Source: Brachybacterium phenoliresistens
GTDB taxonomy: Bacteria; Actinomycetota; Actinomycetes; Actinomycetales; Dermabacteraceae
Direction of reading: 5' to 3'
Assembly (NCBI RefSeq): GCF_000576425.1
Contig: NZ_KK069988.1
Coordinates: forward strand, 167,976-231,975
DNA length: 64,000 bases
Shown: positions 17,886 to 26,679 of the stretch, piece by piece
Layout of the letters: each line of letters starts with the position of its first letter
How positions within the stretch are numbered: position 1 is the first letter of the stretch
Notes under the pieces: generated by a model
The model's input: only the letters and a program-made list of their open reading frames with translations
The model's database searches: none
What the model was told of the DNA's origin: nothing
Position numbers and translations under genes: made by a program

Positions 17886-19367
17886 TCAGTAGGGCGGGGC
17901 GTCCTCATGGGCGGTGACCAGCCTGCTGCGGGCGGTCGGGGGCCCCGAGCGACGCTCGCCGAGGAATGCGGATCGGAATTCCGGATTGTTCTCGGGAGCG
18001 CCCAGATCCTGATTGTCGAGAATGTCGACGACGACGTCGCTCCCGATGCTCCAGCGGGTGGCGCCGCCGGGAATCCGGTGGGGGTCGGTGAGCCCCTCGG
18101 TCTTGATGCGATGATGCATGAGGCAGAGATGGTGGAGATTCTCCGGAATCGTCTTTCCGCCGTGCTGGGGATCCTCGTGGTCGAACTCCTCGATGTGGTC
18201 GACCTCGATGCGGCCGCGGCTGGGCCTGGTGCACCCCGGGTGCGCGCACAGCGGCGTCTTCAGGTGGGTGAGCTCGAGCACGGCCGCGCCGGGACGGTAC
18301 CGGACCGCCGGTTCGCCGAGGAAGGCTCCGGTGGCGGGGTCGGTGAGCACGAGCCACCAGTCCTCGGCGGCGCCGGCGATGGCGCGGGCGACCGGACCGG
18401 GCACCGGAGTCTCGCCCTCGAGCAGACCGGGCTCGTTCGAGGCGCCGAGCGCCGTGAGCGCCGGGACCGTGATGTTCACGCGGCGCCGCGTGTGCGGGAC
18501 GGCCACGCCGCCGGTGTCCAGGACGCTGCGGGTCATGACGGCATAGCGGATCTGGCCCAGCGACATCACCATGGCCGTGCGCTGCACGTCGCCGTCGAGG
18601 TCGAAGGGGATCTCGTCCAGGCCGTCGCGCAGGGCGAGGCGCTGTGCGTCCTGCACCGCGCGGGCGGCGGCGTTGAGGCGTTCGACGAGATCGGTGATCT
18701 CCGCCGTCGGGCCGATGATCTCGAGGGTGCTGGTGCCTTCGACGAGATTCGGCTCCTGCCAGGTGATCGTGCGCTGATCAGCGGGGGAGCGGGTGGTGCG
18801 GGACCGCTCGGCCACGTGCATGACCAGCCGGCGCAGCCGCCGGCGGAAGCCCGGGAACGTGAGCGTGCGCAGGGGCCAGTCGGAGATGGTCTCGTCGAGG
18901 GTGGCGAGGTCCTCGTCCGGGAGATCGCGGGACGCCCGGAGGATGCGGGTGAACCACGGAGCCGGCAGGTCCGCGGAGGCGAGGCGCTCCAGGGTGAGCG
19001 GGAAGGCCTCCACGGCGAGCACCGCCTCGCGGATGAGCCGGCGGGCGCCGGCGGCGTCGCAGCGCAGGGCGACCGCGCAGGCCGCATCCGCGGCGGCCTG
19101 CGCAGAGGCGGCCTGCTGCGGGTCCCGGCCGGCGGGATCGATGTGGAAGCGGTACAGCTCGCGCTGGCGGGCCGCATGGGCCGCGGCCTCGGCGGCGATC
19201 CCGGCCAGCAGCTCGCGCACGCGCTGCGAGATCCGGGAGCCGGGGACGATGCCGCCGACGGCGAGATGCTCGCCAGAGGCGAGATCCGGCGCCCGGCGCT
19301 CGCCCGGGCTCGAGGAGCCCGGCCCCAGGTCGAGCTCGGGGTGGCCATGATGCGTCATCGACACCAT
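17886..19367 (-). CDS. DUF222 domain HNH endonuclease (13E12-repeat type)
   Basis: Of 493 residues, 40-330 form the DUF222 helical domain and the C-terminus is an HNH nuclease: CAHPGCTRPSRGRIEVDHIEEF followed by NLHHLCLMHHRIKT, with intact His and Asn. The Cys pairs CxxxxC and the CxxxH-like segment probably bind zinc. The family is typically multicopy in actinobacteria (13E12-repeat proteins of Mycobacterium) and several members are DNA-damage induced. A LexA-like box lies upstream at 19501-19516, which supports SOS control. The biological substrate is unknown; homing or self-mobilising activity is possible but not visible. Confidence 0.93.
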   Translation of the reverse strand: MVSMTHHGHPELDLGPGSSSPGERRAPDLASGEHLAVGGIVPGSRISQRVRELLAGIAAEAAAHAARQRELYRFHIDPAGRDPQQAASAQAAADAACAVALRCDAAGARRLIREAVLAVEAFPLTLERLASADLPAPWFTRILRASRDLPDEDLATLDETISDWPLRTLTFPGFRRRLRRLVMHVAERSRTTRSPADQRTITWQEPNLVEGTSTLEIIGPTAEITDLVERLNAAARAVQDAQRLALRDGLDEIPFDLDGDVQRTAMVMSLGQIRYAVMTRSVLDTGGVAVPHTRRRVNITVPALTALGASNEPGLLEGETPVPGPVARAIAGAAEDWWLVLTDPATGAFLGEPAVRYRPGAAVLELTHLKTPLCAHPGCTRPSRGRIEVDHIEEFDHEDPQHGGKTIPENLHHLCLMHHRIKTEGLTDPHRIPGGATRWSIGSDVVVDILDNQDLGAPENNPEFRSAFLGERRSGPPTARSRLVTAHEDAPPY

Positions 19368-19492
19368 CCGTCCTCTCTCGGCATTTCCTCCGACCCGCAG
19401 AGGGAGGGGATGCCGACGTGATCCGGCTCCCCTTCCGAGGAATTCCGATGCGTTCCGTCGTGGCGGTCGACTTTCCCCCGAGCCGTGCGATC

Positions 19493-19516
19493 AGTATATA
19501 TCGATCATACGTTCGA
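19493..19516 (-). promoter_or_regulatory. LexA (SOS) box and -10 of the DUF222/HNH gene
   Basis: Read on the minus strand, 19501-19516 is TCGAACGTATGATCGA, one mismatch from the mycobacterial SOS box TCGAACGTATGTTCGA. A TATACT -10 box (19493-19498) follows directly downstream, so LexA binding would occlude it. The start codon is about 120 nt further on. The rest of the 266-bp spacer 19368-19633 holds this leader and nothing else I recognise. Confidence 0.65.
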
Positions 19517-19633
19517 TGCCAGGTTTCCGGACGATGCGTCGCGAGATCGTGGAGAACGCTGCTATGGGGAGGAGGAGCGGTCCGGGTGCGCGCACGGTTC
19601 CTCGCGCTCCGGGGCGGTCGCGGGAGCCGTGGA

Positions 19634-20386
19634 TCAGGGCATCCGCAGCTCGGCCAGCAGCGGCAGGTGGTCGGAGGCGCCGCGGCCCGCCTCCGCCACG
19701 CACGCCGAGGTGCACGTGAGCCCCGACGTCAGGATGTGGTCGATGCGCGCCGCGTGCGGATCGGTGCCGTCGCCGACGAAGGTCAGCCCCTCGCCCCCGT
19801 CGCCTCCCTGCTCCCAGGCGTCGGACATCCGCCGCTGCAGCAGCGCCAGGGAGTCGGCGCCGGGCGCCTCGTTGAGATCGCCGGCGAGGATCACCGGGCC
19901 GTCCTGCGCGGGAAGCTCGACGATGATCGCCCGCACCTGCGCCAGACGCGCCTCGGCGCTGGCGGGATCCAGGTGCGTGCCCGCGACGGTGACGGGGCCG
20001 CCGGGGACGGCCGCGCGGGCGTGCAACAGCATGCGCGGCTCCTCTCCGGGAGCGCACGGCAGCGGGATGCGATGCACCTGCTCCAGCGGCCACCGGGAGA
20101 GGATCATGTGCCCGTACTCGCGGTCCGGACCGCCCGGCGGGTCCGAGGGAAGGGTCATCGCCGGGGCGAACTCCGCGTGGAGGCCCAGGGCGTCGGCGAG
20201 CACGGCGGGCTGGTCCACGCCTCCGCTGCGGGGCCAGAACCGGTCCACCTCCTGCAGCAGGGCGAGATCCGGCCGCAGCTGCTCCAGCACGTGGGCGATG
20301 CGCTCGAGGTCGAGGACGCCGGCGGCATCGGCGCCGTGGTGGATGTTGAACGTGACCACCCGCAGGGTGGTGCGGTGCTCGAGCAT
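19634..20386 (-). CDS. Endonuclease/exonuclease/phosphatase family protein
   Basis: The 250-residue protein has the complete DNase I-like fold motif set: FNIHHG (13-18), LLQEVD (metal-binding Glu46), AGTHLDP, LAGDLNE, RIDHIL and SDHLPL. The family cleaves phosphodiester or phosphomonoester bonds using Mg2+. No signal peptide is seen, so it is cytosolic. GGAGG upstream supports the ATG. It has no obvious operon partner. Confidence 0.9.
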   Translation of the reverse strand: MLEHRTTLRVVTFNIHHGADAAGVLDLERIAHVLEQLRPDLALLQEVDRFWPRSGGVDQPAVLADALGLHAEFAPAMTLPSDPPGGPDREYGHMILSRWPLEQVHRIPLPCAPGEEPRMLLHARAAVPGGPVTVAGTHLDPASAEARLAQVRAIIVELPAQDGPVILAGDLNEAPGADSLALLQRRMSDAWEQGGDGGEGLTFVGDGTDPHAARIDHILTSGLTCTSACVAEAGRGASDHLPLLAELRMP

Positions 20387-20491
20387 CGGGGATCCTCCCC
20401 CTCCTGCGCAGGGCGGCCGCCGGGCGAGCGGCTCGTCCTCCAGCGTAGCCGCCGATCACCCCCGTGGGCATGCGTGGCCGGCGGGGTGAGT

Positions 20492-21811
20492 CTACGGCTG
20501 CGGGGTCCTGGCACGGCGGCCGGGCAGGGCCACGATCCCGCCGATGAGCATCCCGGCCGGCGGCAGCAGGGGCCACAGGGGCTGCAGCCCGCCGGCTCCG
20601 ACCATCCCGGCATCGGCCATGACCGCGAGGCCGGCGCAGACCATGGCCGCGGCGAGCACCGGTCGCCACAGGGCAGGCGCGGGGCGGTCGTCCGCCCGCG
20701 GCGACTCGAAGCGGCCGAACGCGAGCACCAGCAGGGCCGTCAGACCCAGCAGGGCCAGGCACCACAGCGGGCGGGTCAGCCACCAGACCCCGCTGAGGGG
20801 CGCCGGCAGCAGGGGCCGTGCGTCGAGCGCGATCAGCAGGTGCGCCAGGGCGACCAGGGCGGTGAGGTGCCAGAGGAACCACGTCATGATCCGCTGGTTC
20901 ACCAGCACCGTCAGGAACCACACGCGCGGACGCTCCAGCAGCGCCGCCAGCGGGCGCTCGGCCAGCAGGATCAGGCCGGCCTGCGCCATGCCGAGGAACG
21001 CCATGGTCACGCGGGTAGGGCTCGAGTTGGAGATCTCGTCGGTGGCCGCGGTGATCATGGAGACGGGGTAGGGCCCGAGGCCCACCAGCAGCGCCAGGCC
21101 GGCGGCGCCGATCCCCGCCAGCGCGAGGCGGCGCGCCGATCCGGCGAGGCGGCCGTCCAGCCAGGCGAAGCCGACCTGGTGGAAGCTCGCCCAGACCAGC
21201 AGATAGTTGGGGTAGCCGAGCAGGGGCCGGTCCGCGAGGATGCTTCCGGCGTCGACGATCCCGGCCAGCAGGACCCCGCCGGCCACCGACCACCAGCCGA
21301 AGCGCTCCCAGAGGACCAGGCAGGCGGGGGCGACGACGATGACGAGCAGGTATGCGGCCAGGAACCAGGTGGGCACGAGCGCCATCTGCGAGGCGAGCTG
21401 GAGGGTGGCAGGGGCCGCTCCGGCGGCCAGGCCGATCCCGCAGACGGCGAGCCACACCAGCAGCAGGGGGATCACGGGGATGCCCAGGCGGCGCAGCCGG
21501 GACCGCAGCCATGGCGCGTAGCCCAGGCCGCGACGGCGCGCGGAGCGCCACGAGAGCGCATTGGAATAGCCGCCGACCAGGAAGAAGATCGGCATCACCT
21601 GGAAGATCCAGGTCAACGGGTGGGTCCAGCGGGCGGCGTCCAGCACGCCGTGGGGCTGGATGCCGCCATCGGCGCTGACGGCGATGATCGTCCAGTGGCC
21701 CAGCACGACGACGGTGATCGCGACGGCACGCAGCAGGTCCACCACCCGGTTCCGCGACGAGGGCGTCGCGGCGTGGATCTGCTCGGCGCGGCTGGGGCGC
21801 GGGCTGTGCAT
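20492..21811 (-). CDS. Acyltransferase-3 family membrane protein
   Basis: The 439 residues carry about ten membrane segments and the acyltransferase-3 signature at the N-terminus (RVVDLLRAVAITVVVLGH, with a catalytic-type histidine) plus IFFLVGGYSN and RRLGIPVIPLLL. Such enzymes O-acetylate cell-wall, glycan or lipid acceptors at the membrane. A TACCCT -10 box lies at 21847-21852 on the minus strand, about 35 nt before the ATG. The target is unknown. Confidence 0.9.
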   Translation of the reverse strand: MHSPRPSRAEQIHAATPSSRNRVVDLLRAVAITVVVLGHWTIIAVSADGGIQPHGVLDAARWTHPLTWIFQVMPIFFLVGGYSNALSWRSARRRGLGYAPWLRSRLRRLGIPVIPLLLVWLAVCGIGLAAGAAPATLQLASQMALVPTWFLAAYLLVIVVAPACLVLWERFGWWSVAGGVLLAGIVDAGSILADRPLLGYPNYLLVWASFHQVGFAWLDGRLAGSARRLALAGIGAAGLALLVGLGPYPVSMITAATDEISNSSPTRVTMAFLGMAQAGLILLAERPLAALLERPRVWFLTVLVNQRIMTWFLWHLTALVALAHLLIALDARPLLPAPLSGVWWLTRPLWCLALLGLTALLVLAFGRFESPRADDRPAPALWRPVLAAAMVCAGLAVMADAGMVGAGGLQPLWPLLPPAGMLIGGIVALPGRRARTPQP

Positions 21812-21879
21812 CGGACGGTCCCCCCGTTCGTCGGTGCCGATGGGTCAGGGTACCCGGGCGCGCTTGCGAAGATAGGCGC

Positions 21880-22542
21880 ATGGGGAACACTGCAGATTCC
21901 GCGCCGGAGGCCGATCGCGTCATCGCCCGGCTGCGCGACGACATCCTCGACGGGGTGCGCGAGCCGGGCAGCCGGCTCGTCGAGAGGGAGCTCGCCGAGG
22001 AGCTGGGGACCAGCAGGGTCCCGGTGCGCGATGCGCTCAAGGCGCTCGCGGCCGAGGGGCTCGTGACGCTGCGGCCGCGGACGTGGGCCGTGGTCCGCGA
22101 GTTCACCGCGGGGGACGAATCGGACTTCGGCGAGGTGCGCGAGGCGCTCGAGGCCCTGGCCTTCCGTCTGGCGGCGCAGCGGCGCACCGAGGAGGGGCTC
22201 GCCCTGCTGCGCGGGGACGTCGACGCCGAGCTGGCGGCGGCGCGCGCCGGGGACGGCGTCCGCGCGCGCCGCGCCGCCGCGGACTTCCACGAGCGGGTCA
22301 TCGAGCTGTCCGGGAACGCCATGCTGATCGAGATCGGCCAGCTGACCGGCAGCCGCATGCGCTGGTTCATGTCGCAGCACGACGACCTGGACGCCATGGC
22401 GCGCCAGCACGAGGGGCTGTGGGAGGCGATCGCGCAGCAGGATCTCGCGCAGCTGGAGCTGCGCGTGGCCGAGCACCTGCGCTCCAGCGTCGAGCATCTG
22501 CGGGCGCACGCCGCGGCGGAGCGGGGCGAGCCCGGCGCATAG
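21880..22542 (+). CDS. GntR family regulator, FCD (FadR-type) domain
   Basis: The 220 residues have a winged helix (12-78: RDDILDGVREPGSRLVERELAEELGTSRVPVRDAL) and an all-helical FCD ligand domain (90-205) with the histidines in FHERVIEL and HEGLWEAI that usually bind a metal and a carboxylate ligand. It precedes an amidohydrolase and an MFS transporter on the same strand and probably controls them, through GGTATACC at 22630-22637. Confidence 0.92.
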   Translation: MGNTADSAPEADRVIARLRDDILDGVREPGSRLVERELAEELGTSRVPVRDALKALAAEGLVTLRPRTWAVVREFTAGDESDFGEVREALEALAFRLAAQRRTEEGLALLRGDVDAELAAARAGDGVRARRAAADFHERVIELSGNAMLIEIGQLTGSRMRWFMSQHDDLDAMARQHEGLWEAIAQQDLAQLELRVAEHLRSSVEHLRAHAAAERGEPGA

Positions 22543-22629
22543 CCCGCGCCGCCCTCCGCAGCTCGGGGCGCGGGACCGAGGGGCGACGGGGAACGGGCCT
22601 CGCCCGGCCGTCGACGCCCGGGACGGTTT

Positions 22630-22637
22630 GGTATACC
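22630..22637 (+). promoter_or_regulatory. Candidate GntR operator at the amidohydrolase promoter
   Basis: The palindrome GGTATACC sits 9 bp upstream of the amidohydrolase ATG in an AT-richer patch and doubles as a TATACC -10 box (22632-22637). FadR-type regulators often bind palindromes with a GTATAC core, so repression by the preceding GntR protein is plausible. Confidence 0.45.
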
Positions 22638-22646
22638 GTTTCGCCC

Positions 22647-23840
22647 ATGGAGCAGATGATCATCCGCAATGTCCGGCCGTGGGGCGCCGATCCCGTCGAC
22701 GTCGTCGTGGAGGGGGAGGGCATCGCCGCGCTGGTCCCCGCGACGACGGCCCCCGCCGCCGAGGGGGTCGAGGTCGTCGACGGCGGCGGGCGGCTCGCCC
22801 TGCCGGGGTTCGTCAACGCGCACGCCCACGCCGACAAGTCGTGGTGGGGGATGGACTGGGTCTCCTACGGCGGGGAGGCCACCACCCAGGGGCGCATCGC
22901 CCACGAGCGGGCCGTGCGCGGCCGGCTGGGCATCCCCAGCGTCGACGCGACCGAGCGGGTGCTGCGGGAGTTCCTCCGCCACGGCACCACCGCGATCCGC
23001 AGCCATGTCGACGTGGACCTCGGCGTCGGCCTCGAGGGGATCGCCGCTCTGCACGAGGCCGCCGCCCGCCTGGACGGAGCCGTCGAGGTCGAGGTCGTCG
23101 CCTTCCCGCAGGACGGCGTGATCCGCCGTGACGGCGTGCTGGACCTGCTGGACCGCGCCGCCGCCGAGGGGGCCGCGAGCATCGGCGGCCTCGACCCGTG
23201 CCTGATCGACCGCGATCCCGTCGCCCAGCTCGACGGACTGTTCTCCGTGGCCGAACGGCACGGCTGCGGCATCGACATCCATCTGCATGCCGGGGGAGAC
23301 CTGGGCGCTTTCGAGTACGACCTCATCATCGACCGGGTGCGCCGCACCGGGCTCATGGGGAAGGTCAACATCGCCCACGGCTTCGCGCTGGGCCAGCTCG
23401 CCGGCGGCCGGCAGGAGCAGCTCCTCCAGGAGTTCTCCGAGCTGGGGATCTCCTGGAGCACCGTCGCCCCGATCCGCTCCGCCCCGCTGCCCTGGGTGGC
23501 GATGCGGGAGCTCGGGATCGGCATCGGGCTGGGCACCGACGGCGTGCGAGACCTGTGGTCGCCCTACGGCGACGGCGACCTGATGCGCGTGGCGCTGGAC
23601 TTCGCGCGCCTGCACGGCGTGCGGTACGACGAGGACTTCGTCGAGGTGGCGCGCCTGGCCACCAGCTCGGCCGCCCGCTATGTGCATCGGGAGGTCCATG
23701 ACATCGTCCCCGGTGCCCGCGCAGACCTGGTGCTCCTGGACGCCCAGAACGTGCCCGATGCGATCGTCCGCGCGCCGCGCCGCGCGCTCGTGGTCGCCGG
23801 TGGGCGTCTCGTCGCCCGGGACGGGGAGGTCCTCCTCTGA
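22647..23840 (+). CDS. Amidohydrolase family protein, cytosine-deaminase-like
   Basis: The 397-residue protein is an amidohydrolase TIM barrel with metal ligands HAHADKSWW (near residue 55), RSHVDVD, the GIDIHLHAGGD loop and GLGTDGVRDLWSPYGDGDLM. The last motif closely resembles the CodA cytosine deaminase signature. It probably deaminates or hydrolyses a cyclic amidine or heterocycle in the cytosol. The neighbouring GntR regulator and MFS transporter suggest a small catabolic unit for an imported nitrogen heterocycle. The exact substrate is not determined. Confidence 0.87.
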   Translation: MEQMIIRNVRPWGADPVDVVVEGEGIAALVPATTAPAAEGVEVVDGGGRLALPGFVNAHAHADKSWWGMDWVSYGGEATTQGRIAHERAVRGRLGIPSVDATERVLREFLRHGTTAIRSHVDVDLGVGLEGIAALHEAAARLDGAVEVEVVAFPQDGVIRRDGVLDLLDRAAAEGAASIGGLDPCLIDRDPVAQLDGLFSVAERHGCGIDIHLHAGGDLGAFEYDLIIDRVRRTGLMGKVNIAHGFALGQLAGGRQEQLLQEFSELGISWSTVAPIRSAPLPWVAMRELGIGIGLGTDGVRDLWSPYGDGDLMRVALDFARLHGVRYDEDFVEVARLATSSAARYVHREVHDIVPGARADLVLLDAQNVPDAIVRAPRRALVVAGGRLVARDGEVLL

Positions 23841-23877
23841 TGCCGATGCCTCCGGCCGTGCCCGCACGGACCACGGC

Positions 23878-25188
23878 GTGAGCGCGGGGCGGCGGCGCCG
23901 GGGGATCCCGCGCCCGGGCCCCCTCGCGGCGCTGGCCTCGCTGCGCGGCAACCGTCCCTTCCAGCTGCTGTGGGTCTCGAACCTCTTCTTCTTCGGCGGG
24001 GTCTGGACCCAGACGCTGGTCCTGGGCTGGCTCGCCTACGAGATGACCCGGTCCGAGTTCCTCGTTGCGGTCTACACCGCCGTCCGCCTGGCCCCGCTGC
24101 TGCTGGGCCCGCTCGCCGGCGTGCTCGCCGACGCGATGGACCGGGTGCGCCTGCTCCTGCTGGCCTGCGGGTGGGCGACCACCGCCGTCGCGATCGTGGC
24201 CCTGCTGGCGAGCACCGGGACGCTGTCCTACGGCGCCCTGGTCGTGGGCGGCCTGGCCATCGGCCTGGCACAGTCCCCGTCGCAGCCGGCCCGCGCGGCG
24301 CTCGTGCTCGAGCTGGTGGGGCGGCGGAACCTGTCCAACGCGAACGCCCTGAACTCGATCGCGGTGACCATGACCCAGGTGATCGGGCCAGCCCTGGGCG
24401 GCTCGATGATCGCCGCGCTCGGCGCCCCCGCGGCGATCTGGATCTCGACGCTGTGGTACCTCGTCTCCTTCGCGCTGCTGCTCCCGTTGCGCCGGGCCTC
24501 CCGGCGCGCGGCCGCGCCGGTCCAGGGGGCCTCCGTGCTGCGGATGATCACCAGCGGCCTGCGCAGCATCGCGGGGCACTGGGTGGCGGTCTCGGTGCTG
24601 CTGGTGACGCTCGCGGCCAACACCCTGCTGTGGCCGGTGTTCCAGAGCTTCATGCCCGTGTTCGCCGATCAGTCCCTCGGGCTGGATGCCGCCGGCCAAG
24701 GCGCGCTGCTCACCTGCGCCGGGGTCGGGGGTCTGGTGGGCTCGGTGGTGATCGCCGCGCTCGGGGACTTCCGGGGCAAGGGCGCGCTGTTCGTGCTCGG
24801 CACGATGGCCTGGGCGCTGTGCTGGGCGGGCTTCGCCCTCGCCGGGACCGTCGGCTGGGCGTTCGTGCTGATGGGGATGATCGGCGTGTTCAGCGCGGCC
24901 TTCGGCGTGCTGCAGACGACCCTGCTGCTGATGTCCACCGAGCCGGCGGTCCACGGGCGCGCGCTGGGGCTGCAGGAGCTGGCGATCGGCATCATGCCGG
25001 TGGCCTCGCTGGTCCTGGGGCAGATCGCCGAGCACGTCGGCGTGGGTGCGACGACCTTCGGGGCGGCCCTGCTCATGGTGGGCTGCCTGCTGCTGATCAT
25101 GGCGCGGGTCCCGGAGCTGCTGCGGTTCGGGGCGGAGCCGCGGGACGCCGCGGCGAGCACCGCGGCCGCCGCCGACCCGGCCCCCTGA
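23878..25188 (+). CDS. MFS transporter (EntS/MFS_3-like)
   Basis: The 436-residue protein starts with LRGNRPFQLLWVSNLFFFGGVW and has 10-12 membrane segments with PLAGVLADAMDRVRLLL as the loop 2-3 signature, the pattern of MFS_3 proteins such as EntS. The only in-frame start before the first segment is GTG at 23878, 37 nt after the amidohydrolase stop, so it is probably co-transcribed with that gene. In this context import of the amidohydrolase substrate or export of a product is possible. Confidence 0.88.
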   Translation: MSAGRRRRGIPRPGPLAALASLRGNRPFQLLWVSNLFFFGGVWTQTLVLGWLAYEMTRSEFLVAVYTAVRLAPLLLGPLAGVLADAMDRVRLLLLACGWATTAVAIVALLASTGTLSYGALVVGGLAIGLAQSPSQPARAALVLELVGRRNLSNANALNSIAVTMTQVIGPALGGSMIAALGAPAAIWISTLWYLVSFALLLPLRRASRRAAAPVQGASVLRMITSGLRSIAGHWVAVSVLLVTLAANTLLWPVFQSFMPVFADQSLGLDAAGQGALLTCAGVGGLVGSVVIAALGDFRGKGALFVLGTMAWALCWAGFALAGTVGWAFVLMGMIGVFSAAFGVLQTTLLLMSTEPAVHGRALGLQELAIGIMPVASLVLGQIAEHVGVGATTFGAALLMVGCLLLIMARVPELLRFGAEPRDAAASTAAAADPAP

Positions 25189-25213
25189 GGCGCTCCGCGC
25201 CGGGTCGGACCTC

Positions 25214-25231
25214 CTGCGGGGGCATCCGCAG
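25214..25231. terminator. Small convergent hairpin
   Basis: CTGCGG-N6-CCGCAG lies between the converging MFS and MarR genes and is flanked by GGAC/GTCC that can extend the stem. It has no T-tract and is a weak candidate. Confidence 0.35.
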
Positions 25232-25245
25232 TCCCGGGGTCGAGG

Positions 25246-25734
25246 TCAGCGGCCCGGCTCGAGGTCCTGGAGGGCGAGATCCATCTGGTGGAGCACGCGC
25301 AGAGTCGCGGCGAGCTCCGCAGCGGTGAGGTCACCGCCCACCCGGCCCATCAGCGCGTGCTCGCGCGCGGCGACGGCATCGATCGCTGCGGTGCCTGCAG
25401 AGGTGATGCGGACCAGCGACGATCGACGGTGCGACGGGTTCTCGACCAGCTCCACGAACCCGGCCGAGCGCGCGTCGTGCACCATGCGCTGGACGAACTG
25501 GCGGCTGAGGTCCTGCGTGCGGGCCATCTGGGGGACCGTCCGATCTCCCTCGCGGCGCAGCTGCTCGAGCACGGCGCGCACGCCGGTGGACATGCCCATG
25601 ATCGGCTCGCTGTGCTCGACGATCCGGGCGACCCGGCGGTACACCGGTCCCAGTGCGACGTAGACCTGGGCGAGCTGGGCGGCGAGCTCGTCGGGAGGCA
25701 GCGGGCGATCGGCGTCGGAGGGAGGAGGAGCCAT
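25246..25734 (-). CDS. MarR family transcriptional regulator
   Basis: The 162 residues fit the MarR winged helix: helix-turn-helix RTVPQMARTQDLSRQFVQRMVHDARSAGFVELVENPSHRRSSLVRIT with the wing, flanked by dimerisation helices. It is divergent from an alpha/beta hydrolase and two matching operators lie between them. Its ATG is 6 nt from a CATACT -10 box (25741-25746), so it is leaderless and autoregulated. Confidence 0.92.
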   Translation of the reverse strand: MAPPPSDADRPLPPDELAAQLAQVYVALGPVYRRVARIVEHSEPIMGMSTGVRAVLEQLRREGDRTVPQMARTQDLSRQFVQRMVHDARSAGFVELVENPSHRRSSLVRITSAGTAAIDAVAAREHALMGRVGGDLTAAELAATLRVLHQMDLALQDLEPGR

Positions 25735-25740
25735 CGCCCC

Positions 25741-25794
25741 AGTATGACACCGGGGTTGTCATAGTGCCCTCGCTATGACACCTTGGTTGTCATG
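25741..25794. promoter_or_regulatory. Twin MarR operators between marR-like gene and hydrolase
   Basis: Two copies of the same inverted repeat are present: TATGACA-N7-TGTCATA (25743-25763, perfect) and TATGACA-N7-TGTCATG (25774-25794). The centres are 31 bp apart, three helical turns. The first overlaps the MarR -10 box and the second reaches the hydrolase ATG, so one dimer can silence each gene. Confidence 0.85.
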
Positions 25795-26640
25795 AATGCG
25801 ATCTCGATGCGCCGACTGCACCGTCCCGACCTGACCGTCGCCTTCCGGGACGTCCCGGGCGCGGACCCGCGCGCCGTCCCCCTCGTGCTGCTGCACGGGG
25901 GAGTGCTCGATGCGCGGATGTGGGAGCCGCAGCTGCCGGCCTTCCCCGAGCGGCGGGTGGTGGCCCCGGACGCCCGGGGGCACGGGGGATCCTCCGACGC
26001 CGATGCTCCGCATCGGCTGGCCGATGATGTGGTCGACCTTCTCGACGCCCTCGACATCGAGCGCGCCGTGCTGGTGGGGATCTCCATGGGCGGGGCGACC
26101 GCCGTCGACGTCGCCCTCGAGCATCCCGAGCGCGTCGCCGCCGTGGTCTGCGGCGGGGCGGGGACCAGCGAACCGGAGTTCACCGACCCGTGGGTGGTGC
26201 AGGCCTTCGCCGATCTCGACGCCGCCGAGCGGACCGGGGACCTGGACGCATGGTCCGCAGTCTGGGACCGCTTCACCATCGGGCCCCACCGCGGAGCCGA
26301 CGAGGTCGATCCCCAGGTGATCCAGCAGGTCTCGCAGATGGCGCGGGACACCGTGCGCGGCCACATCCGCCTGACCGAGGACGGCACGCCGATCCCTCCT
26401 GTGCGCCCCACCCCTGTGACGCGGACCTGGGAGAGGGTGCCCGGGATCGGCGTCCCCCTCCTCGCGGTGTGCGGGGAGCTGGACAGCCGGGACCACCTCG
26501 CCATGGCCGCGAGGCTCGCGGAGGAGGCGCCTCAGGGGGTGCTTCGGACGATCCCCGCCGCCGCGCACTACCCCAACCTGGAGCGGCCGGCGCAGTTCAC
26601 CGCCCTCGTGCGAGAGCTGCTCGCCCAGCACGGGCTCTGA
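25792..26640 (+). CDS. Alpha/beta-fold hydrolase
   Basis: The 282-residue protein has the nucleophile elbow GISMGG (near residue 100), an oxyanion loop LLHGGVLDARMW and a C-terminal catalytic histidine in AAHYPNLERP, with an acid after CGELD. It belongs to the esterase/peroxidase-like group of cytosolic hydrolases. The ATG at 25792 overlaps the second operator; an alternative ATG is at 25807. MarR control suggests that it acts on the compound that is sensed. Confidence 0.9.
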   Translation: MNAISMRRLHRPDLTVAFRDVPGADPRAVPLVLLHGGVLDARMWEPQLPAFPERRVVAPDARGHGGSSDADAPHRLADDVVDLLDALDIERAVLVGISMGGATAVDVALEHPERVAAVVCGGAGTSEPEFTDPWVVQAFADLDAAERTGDLDAWSAVWDRFTIGPHRGADEVDPQVIQQVSQMARDTVRGHIRLTEDGTPIPPVRPTPVTRTWERVPGIGVPLLAVCGELDSRDHLAMAARLAEEAPQGVLRTIPAAAHYPNLERPAQFTALVRELLAQHGL

Positions 26641-26679
26641 GGCCTCACCGATCCGGGATCGCGACGCCCGGCCGTGTCG

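Noticed and set aside
18118-19421. Plus-strand ORFs opposite the HNH endonuclease gene
   Set aside because: They lack known domains and start signals; the minus-strand frame carries a clear DUF222 plus HNH architecture.
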